64,000 nt of DNA, from positions 4,216,001 through 4,280,000 of the forward strand of contig NZ_QASA01000001.1 of NCBI RefSeq assembly GCF_003340495.1, read 5' to 3'. This DNA is from Adhaeribacter pallidiroseus (GTDB taxonomy: Bacteria; Bacteroidota; Bacteroidia; Cytophagales; Hymenobacteraceae). A program made the position numbers and the translations under genes. Positions within the stretch are counted from its first letter, which is position 1; each line of letters begins with the position of its first letter. The notes under the pieces were generated by a model. It was not told the DNA's origin. It did not search any database and was given only the letters and a program-made list of their open reading frames with translations. Of this stretch, positions 60,117 to 64,000 are shown in pieces.

Positions 60117-62882
60117 ATGAAAACAAACACTACTTTCTCCCTTTACTGGCTTTCAGTGTTTTATTTTTTTAAAAATTGGCAGCGATTCACCTTCTTCCTA
60201 CTTGTTTACTTGTGCTTTACTCCTTTGGTGCAAGCTCAAATTATGGAGTGGAACAAAACCTTTGGAGGAAATAAACCGGATAATCTTAGTTCGCTGCAAT
60301 TAACCCAAGATGGCGGCTATATCTTGGGTGGCACTTCGTTTTCTAATAAAAGCGGGGAAAAAACCGGAGGCAACCGCGGACAAAACGATTACTGGGTAGT
60401 GAAGCTGGATGCAGCCGGTAACAAACAGTGGGATAAGACCTTGGGCGGTAGCAGCTACGATAACTTAACTACTCTGCAGCCAACCCAAGATGGGGGCTAT
60501 ATTTTGGGCGGTTCTTCTGATTCTAAGAACAGTGGTAATAAATCGGAAAACAGTAGAGGCTCTGAGGATTATTGGATCGTAAAGTTGGATGTTAATGGCA
60601 ATAAACAATGGGATAAAACCTTTGGGGGCAATCAGCGTGACTATTTAAATGCCGTGCAACAAACTAGTGATGGTGGCTATATTTTGGGTGGCTACTCTTT
60701 TTCATCCAAGAGCGGTGACAAATTGGAGGATAACAAAGGTGATTCCGATTATTGGATAGTTAAAATAGATGCGCGCGGCACCAAGCAGTGGGATAAGACC
60801 TTGGGCGGTAGCAAGTATGACTATCTTACAGCGCTGCAGCAAACGCAGGATAATGGTTATTTGCTGGGGGGATATTCTGATTCAGGGAAAAGTTTCGATA
60901 AATCACAAGCTTCTAAAGGCTATGAGGATTTTTGGATAGTAAAGCTAGATGGTTCCGGTAATAAACAATGGGATAAAACTATTGGTGGCGATGGAGGAGA
61001 ACAATTACAATCACTCCGGCAAATGCGCGACGGTGGGTATATTTTAGGTGGAACTTCTTCTTCGGGAAAAGGCCGTGACAAATCCGAAGAAAGCAAAGGT
61101 TATAATGATTACTGGTTGGTTAAACTTAATATAACCGGCAAGAGGCAATGGGATAAAACCTTTGGCGGTAGCAATACCGATGATTTAGTTTCCCTGGAGT
61201 TTACCAGTGATGGGGGATACTTGCTAAGCGGTTATTCTTATTCGCCTACAAGCGGTGACAAATCGGAAAATTCAAAAGGTTCCTGGACAATAGCGGTAGA
61301 CGCCGCTGGCACAAAGGTCTGGGATAAAACCTTTGACTTTGATTTTCCCGTACGACTCGTTCCGGCTGGTGGTTATATTGCGGCCGGTAGCAGCAACGTG
61401 AGTAGAGTAGATTACCAAATAATAAAGCTAAACCTGTCGCAACAGGTTCAAACCATTGCTTTTACTCCTATTCCGGATCAGCCGTATAATGCGGATCCTT
61501 TTGCTCTGAAAGCTAAGGCAAGTTCCGGCTTGCCGGTTACTTTCAGTTTGGTTTCGGGTCCGGCCACCTTAAAAGACAGTATCCTTACCATTGCCGGCGA
61601 GGGTGCCATTACCGTAAAAGCTATTCAGGCGGGTGATTCTACCTATTTTGCTGCCCCGGACGTAGTGCAAACCTTTAAAGTAATCGATAGCCGGAAAACC
61701 CAGACGATTACTTTCCAGTCTATCCCCGGTAAAACAATTTACGATAAACCTTTCACCCTACTAGCTACAGCTAGTTCAGGCCTACCGGTTAGTTTCCGGG
61801 TAATATCGGGAGCCGCTACAATCAAAGGCAATACCGTTACTTTAACTAACCACCGGAGTGGCACGATTACTATTGAAGCCTTGCAACCAGGTAATGAAAA
61901 CTATAAACCAGCACCGGCAGTTACGCAAACATTCGGTGTAGTAGCCCCTTTTACCAAAATCTGGGATCGCACCATCGGAGGAAACAAATCAGATGGGCTA
62001 AGTGCCATGGTTCCTACCGCCGATGGTGGGTACTTGCTGGGCGGCACTTCGGATTCAGACCAAAGCGGTGATAAGTCACAGGCTAATAAAGGGGAAGTCG
62101 ACATAAATGGGAATCCTACAACCGATTACTGGATCGTAAAGGTGGATGCCGCGGGTAACAAAGAGTGGGATCAAACCTATGGTGGTAACAGCTATGATGG
62201 TTTAACTTCTTTGGTACAAACCAGTGATGGCGGTTACTTGTTAGGCGGAATATCTAGTTCTAACAAAAGTGACGATAAATCCGAAGATAATAAAAGCACA
62301 GGTTCGTATGACGGCGACTATTGGATTGTAAAGCTAGACGCTACCGGAAAGAAAATGTGGGATAAAACGATTGGTGGTAATAGCTATGATGAATTAAAAA
62401 CCGTCCGGCAAACCAGCGATGGCGGCTATATCTTAGGCGGAACTTCTACTTCTGACATAAGCGGGGATAAGACAAAAGCAAATAAAGGGTGGAAGGATTA
62501 CTGGATCGTAAAACTCGATGCAGCGGGCAACAAACAATGGGATCAAACCTATGGCGAATTTTATGTTTATGATGGTCAAGTATATGGAGGAACTAGTGAA
62601 TTGACCACCGTGCAACAAACCCCGGATGGCGGCTATATTCTCGGGGGATCTTCTACGCCGGAAGATGAAGAATATACCAAATTTTGGCTAATAAAGGTAG
62701 ATGCGAGCGGCAACACACAATGGGCAAAACGTATAGGAGGAGGTAGTGAAGGGGATTATCTTACTACCTTGCAACAAACCCAAGATGGTGGCTATATTCT
62801 GGGGGTGGTACACCTTCTTACGGAAATAGTGCCGGTGGAGACAAATCGGAAGATGGCAAGGGAGGCAACGATTACTGGGTGA
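60117..62882 (+). CDS. Copy 13, translatable 5' part (921 aa)
   Basis: Signal peptide, P1, both Ig-like domains and the first four P2 units with part of the fifth, ending in a short out-of-frame tail. It lacks P3 and the sorting domain. Confidence 0.6.
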   Translation: MKTNTTFSLYWLSVFYFFKNWQRFTFFLLVYLCFTPLVQAQIMEWNKTFGGNKPDNLSSLQLTQDGGYILGGTSFSNKSGEKTGGNRGQNDYWVVKLDAAGNKQWDKTLGGSSYDNLTTLQPTQDGGYILGGSSDSKNSGNKSENSRGSEDYWIVKLDVNGNKQWDKTFGGNQRDYLNAVQQTSDGGYILGGYSFSSKSGDKLEDNKGDSDYWIVKIDARGTKQWDKTLGGSKYDYLTALQQTQDNGYLLGGYSDSGKSFDKSQASKGYEDFWIVKLDGSGNKQWDKTIGGDGGEQLQSLRQMRDGGYILGGTSSSGKGRDKSEESKGYNDYWLVKLNITGKRQWDKTFGGSNTDDLVSLEFTSDGGYLLSGYSYSPTSGDKSENSKGSWTIAVDAAGTKVWDKTFDFDFPVRLVPAGGYIAAGSSNVSRVDYQIIKLNLSQQVQTIAFTPIPDQPYNADPFALKAKASSGLPVTFSLVSGPATLKDSILTIAGEGAITVKAIQAGDSTYFAAPDVVQTFKVIDSRKTQTITFQSIPGKTIYDKPFTLLATASSGLPVSFRVISGAATIKGNTVTLTNHRSGTITIEALQPGNENYKPAPAVTQTFGVVAPFTKIWDRTIGGNKSDGLSAMVPTADGGYLLGGTSDSDQSGDKSQANKGEVDINGNPTTDYWIVKVDAAGNKEWDQTYGGNSYDGLTSLVQTSDGGYLLGGISSSNKSDDKSEDNKSTGSYDGDYWIVKLDATGKKMWDKTIGGNSYDELKTVRQTSDGGYILGGTSTSDISGDKTKANKGWKDYWIVKLDAAGNKQWDQTYGEFYVYDGQVYGGTSELTTVQQTPDGGYILGGSSTPEDEEYTKFWLIKVDASGNTQWAKRIGGGSEGDYLTTLQQTQDGGYILGVVHLLTEIVPVETNRKMAREATITG
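62801..62805 (+). other. Frameshift site in copy 13 (G5)
   Basis: G5 where the repeat frame needs G6. Upstream codons start at 60117 plus multiples of three; downstream repeat codons resume one base out of phase, at 62807. Confidence 0.8.
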
Positions 62883-64000
62883 TTAAGCTGGATAGTAAAG
62901 GCAACAAAGAATGGGATCGAACAATTGGCGGAAGATACCAGGATCAATTATCCGATATACAACAAACCCCCGACGGCGGGTACATTTTAGGTGGTAGTTC
63001 TTTGTCGGGCATCAGTGCAGATAAATCGGAAAACAACTATGGCGATTATTTCGTCTTCCAGGGCGTTGTTCAATATTCCAACTCCGATCTCTGGATTGTG
63101 AAGCTAAACGCTACCGGTGAAAAGATATGGGATAAAACCATTGGCGGCACTGGAAATGAAGGTTTAGCTTTCCTGCAACAGACTGGCGATGGCAGCTATA
63201 TTATAGGTGGTAGTTCTGCTTCCGATGTTAGTGGCGATAAATCCGAAGATAATAAAAGCACAGGTTCGTATGACGGCGACTATTGGATTATTAAAATTCA
63301 AGAAAACCAGCCTGTTACGACTGCCTGGAACAGGCGCTACGGTGGCAGTGGTACGGATAACCTTACCTCCACCATTAAGACCCAAGATGGCGGCTACTTA
63401 AGCGGCGGCTACACCAACTCCGGGGTAAGTGGCGATAAGTCGCAGAACTCGCAAGGTAAGAACGATTACTGGATTGTGAAATCCGACAAAAATGGCAAGA
63501 AACTCTGGGATAAACGTTATGGCGGCTCCGGTGAGGATTACCTGAACCGGGTGATACAAACAGCTGACGATGGTTACTTACTAGCGGGCTCTTCTTTTTC
63601 GGGCAAGAGCGGCGACAAGTCCCAGGCCAGTAAAGGTAACCGTGACTACTGGCTGGTGAAAACCGATCAGCTGGGCAACAAAGAATGGGATAAAACCTAC
63701 GGCGGCTCCGGCGAAGAGGAACTCGTCAAAGTCATTCAATTAGCTTCCGGTGAGTACGTGTTAGGCGGCTTCAGCAACTCCCCTATCAGCGGGGATAAAA
63801 CCCAAGCGCCTCAGGGTAGTTCAGACTACTGGCTCGTCAAAATTTCCAAAAACGGTACTATCATCTGGGATCAACGCTATGGTGGTTCTATGGAAGAAAA
63901 GCTAGGGAGCTTTATCGAGACTCCGGATGGCGGCTTCTTACTCGGAGGATCTTCCTTGTCCGGGAAAACCGGCGATAAAACGCAAAGTAGCCAAGGAGCG
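62807..64000 (+). CDS. Copy 13, part after the frameshift, open to window edge
   Basis: In-frame repeat coding from GGTPSYGN through the rest of P2 and four P3 units, still open at base 64000. It has no start of its own. Confidence 0.5.

Larger units (their letters stand above)
1..64000 (+). repeat. 180-bp coding tandem repeat, about 273 units in blocks of seven
   Basis: The unit is 60 residues: W-D-K-[TR]-[FYLI]-G-G, about ten variable residues, DGGYxLGG, a serine-rich SxSxxSGDK[ST] loop, a variable stretch ending in G, then DYW[VLI]VK and DxxGxK. Counting DGGY-type cores by eye gives 17 in copy 1 (partial), 21 in each of ten copies, 28 in copy 4 and 18 in copy 13 (partial). Every complete block between signal peptide, Ig-like domain, W-x-x-RYGG linker and CTD holds seven. 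It resembles the DGGYIVAG-type repeats common in Bacteroidota surface proteins and, more distantly, delta-60 repeats. Confidence 0.9.
60117..64000 (+). pseudogene. Array copy 13 (3'-truncated by window): propeller gene with frameshift and two tandem Ig domains
   Basis: MKTNT start; signal peptide with FFKNW, predicted cleavage A40|Q41. Seven P1 units (units 6-7 irregular), then two adjacent Ig-like domains (about residues 441-520 and 526-608) instead of one, seven P2 units, and four P3 units before the window ends inside unit 4. In P2 unit 5 a G is missing from the run 62801-62805: CTG GGG GTG should read CTG GGG GGT to give YILGGGTPSYGN. The original frame closes at 62882 and the correct one runs on to the edge. 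P3 is almost identical DNA to copy 3. The gene may be a pseudogene, phase-OFF, or the victim of a sequencing error. Confidence 0.83.

Noticed and set aside
59978-60172. Short open frame before copy 13
   Set aside because: It would start at a TTG inside the promoter palindrome and overlaps the real start of copy 13.
128-63385. Many stop-free minus-strand and alternative-frame stretches of 60-140 codons inside the big genes
   Set aside because: They recur at the same phase of the 180-bp repeat and have low-complexity, repeat-derived translations. They are by-products of codon use in the repeat, not genes.
1-64000. CRISPR-like periodicity
   Set aside because: The period is 180 bp, the units are protein-coding and diverged, and there are no short identical repeats with unique spacers.
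1-64000. Transposon or phage origin of the array
   Set aside because: No transposase, integrase, target-site duplication or terminal inverted repeats were seen; tandem duplication and recombination explain the layout.

Overview
The window is one uninterrupted tandem array of a single giant-gene family. It holds thirteen paralogues, all on the + strand: copy 1 is cut by the left edge, copy 13 by the right edge, and eleven lie between. I see no housekeeping gene, RNA gene, transposase or CRISPR array. The C-terminal sorting domains of type IX secretion (T9SS), signal peptides ending A|Q, ATG starts without Shine-Dalgarno sequences and Bacteroidetes-type promoter boxes (TTG, about 20 bp, TAnnTTTR) point to Bacteroidota. 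The Cytophagales/Hymenobacteraceae (Adhaeribacter-like) are my best guess, by inference only.

Every copy follows one plan: a signal peptide of about 37-41 residues; propeller block P1; a bacterial Ig-like (MBG/Big-type) domain of about 80 residues; blocks P2 and P3; and a T9SS type A C-terminal domain (CTD) with the YPNPF motif. The blocks are built from a 60-residue (180 bp) repeat: W-D-K-x-x-G-G, then DGGYxLGG, then SGDKS, then DYWxVK, then DxxGxK. Counting units by eye, every complete block has exactly seven. Normal copies are therefore 7+Ig+7+7 = 21 units. Copy 4 (1999 aa) is 7+Ig+7+Ig+7+7 = 28, and copy 13 has two Ig domains in a row. I count about 273 units in the window. Multiples of seven strongly suggest strings of seven-bladed beta-propellers; the fold itself is inferred. 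The expected fate is Sec export, T9SS passage across the outer membrane, and anchoring or release after CTD cleavage.

Layout (copy: coordinates). 1: 1-3681 partial. 2: 4705-9231. 3: 9494-14140. 4: 14603-20602. 5: 20903-25378. 6: 25775-30333, frameshifted. 7: 30642-35234, in-frame stop. 8: 35489-40102. 9: 40413-45002. 10: 45351-49934. 11: 50202-54764. 12: 55143-59738. 13: 60117 to the right edge, frameshifted. Gaps are 254-1023 bp and contain terminators and promoters, so each gene looks like its own transcription unit.

Upstream of copies 5, 6, 9, 11, 12 and 13 sits an 18-bp palindrome (ATACCTAA-nn-TTAGGTAT). It overlaps a TTG box, which lies exactly 20 bp from a TAnnTTTR/TAnTATTG box; copy 8 has a diverged version with the same spacing. 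This looks like a shared regulator site centred near -42. Copies 2, 3, 4 and 10 lack it.

P1 and P2 vary between copies and carry loop inserts, including recurring CxxxYC pairs. P3, the CTD and the terminators are homogenised, with signs of gene conversion. I read the array as a diversifying family of T9SS-exported surface or secreted multi-propeller proteins; their ligand is unknown.
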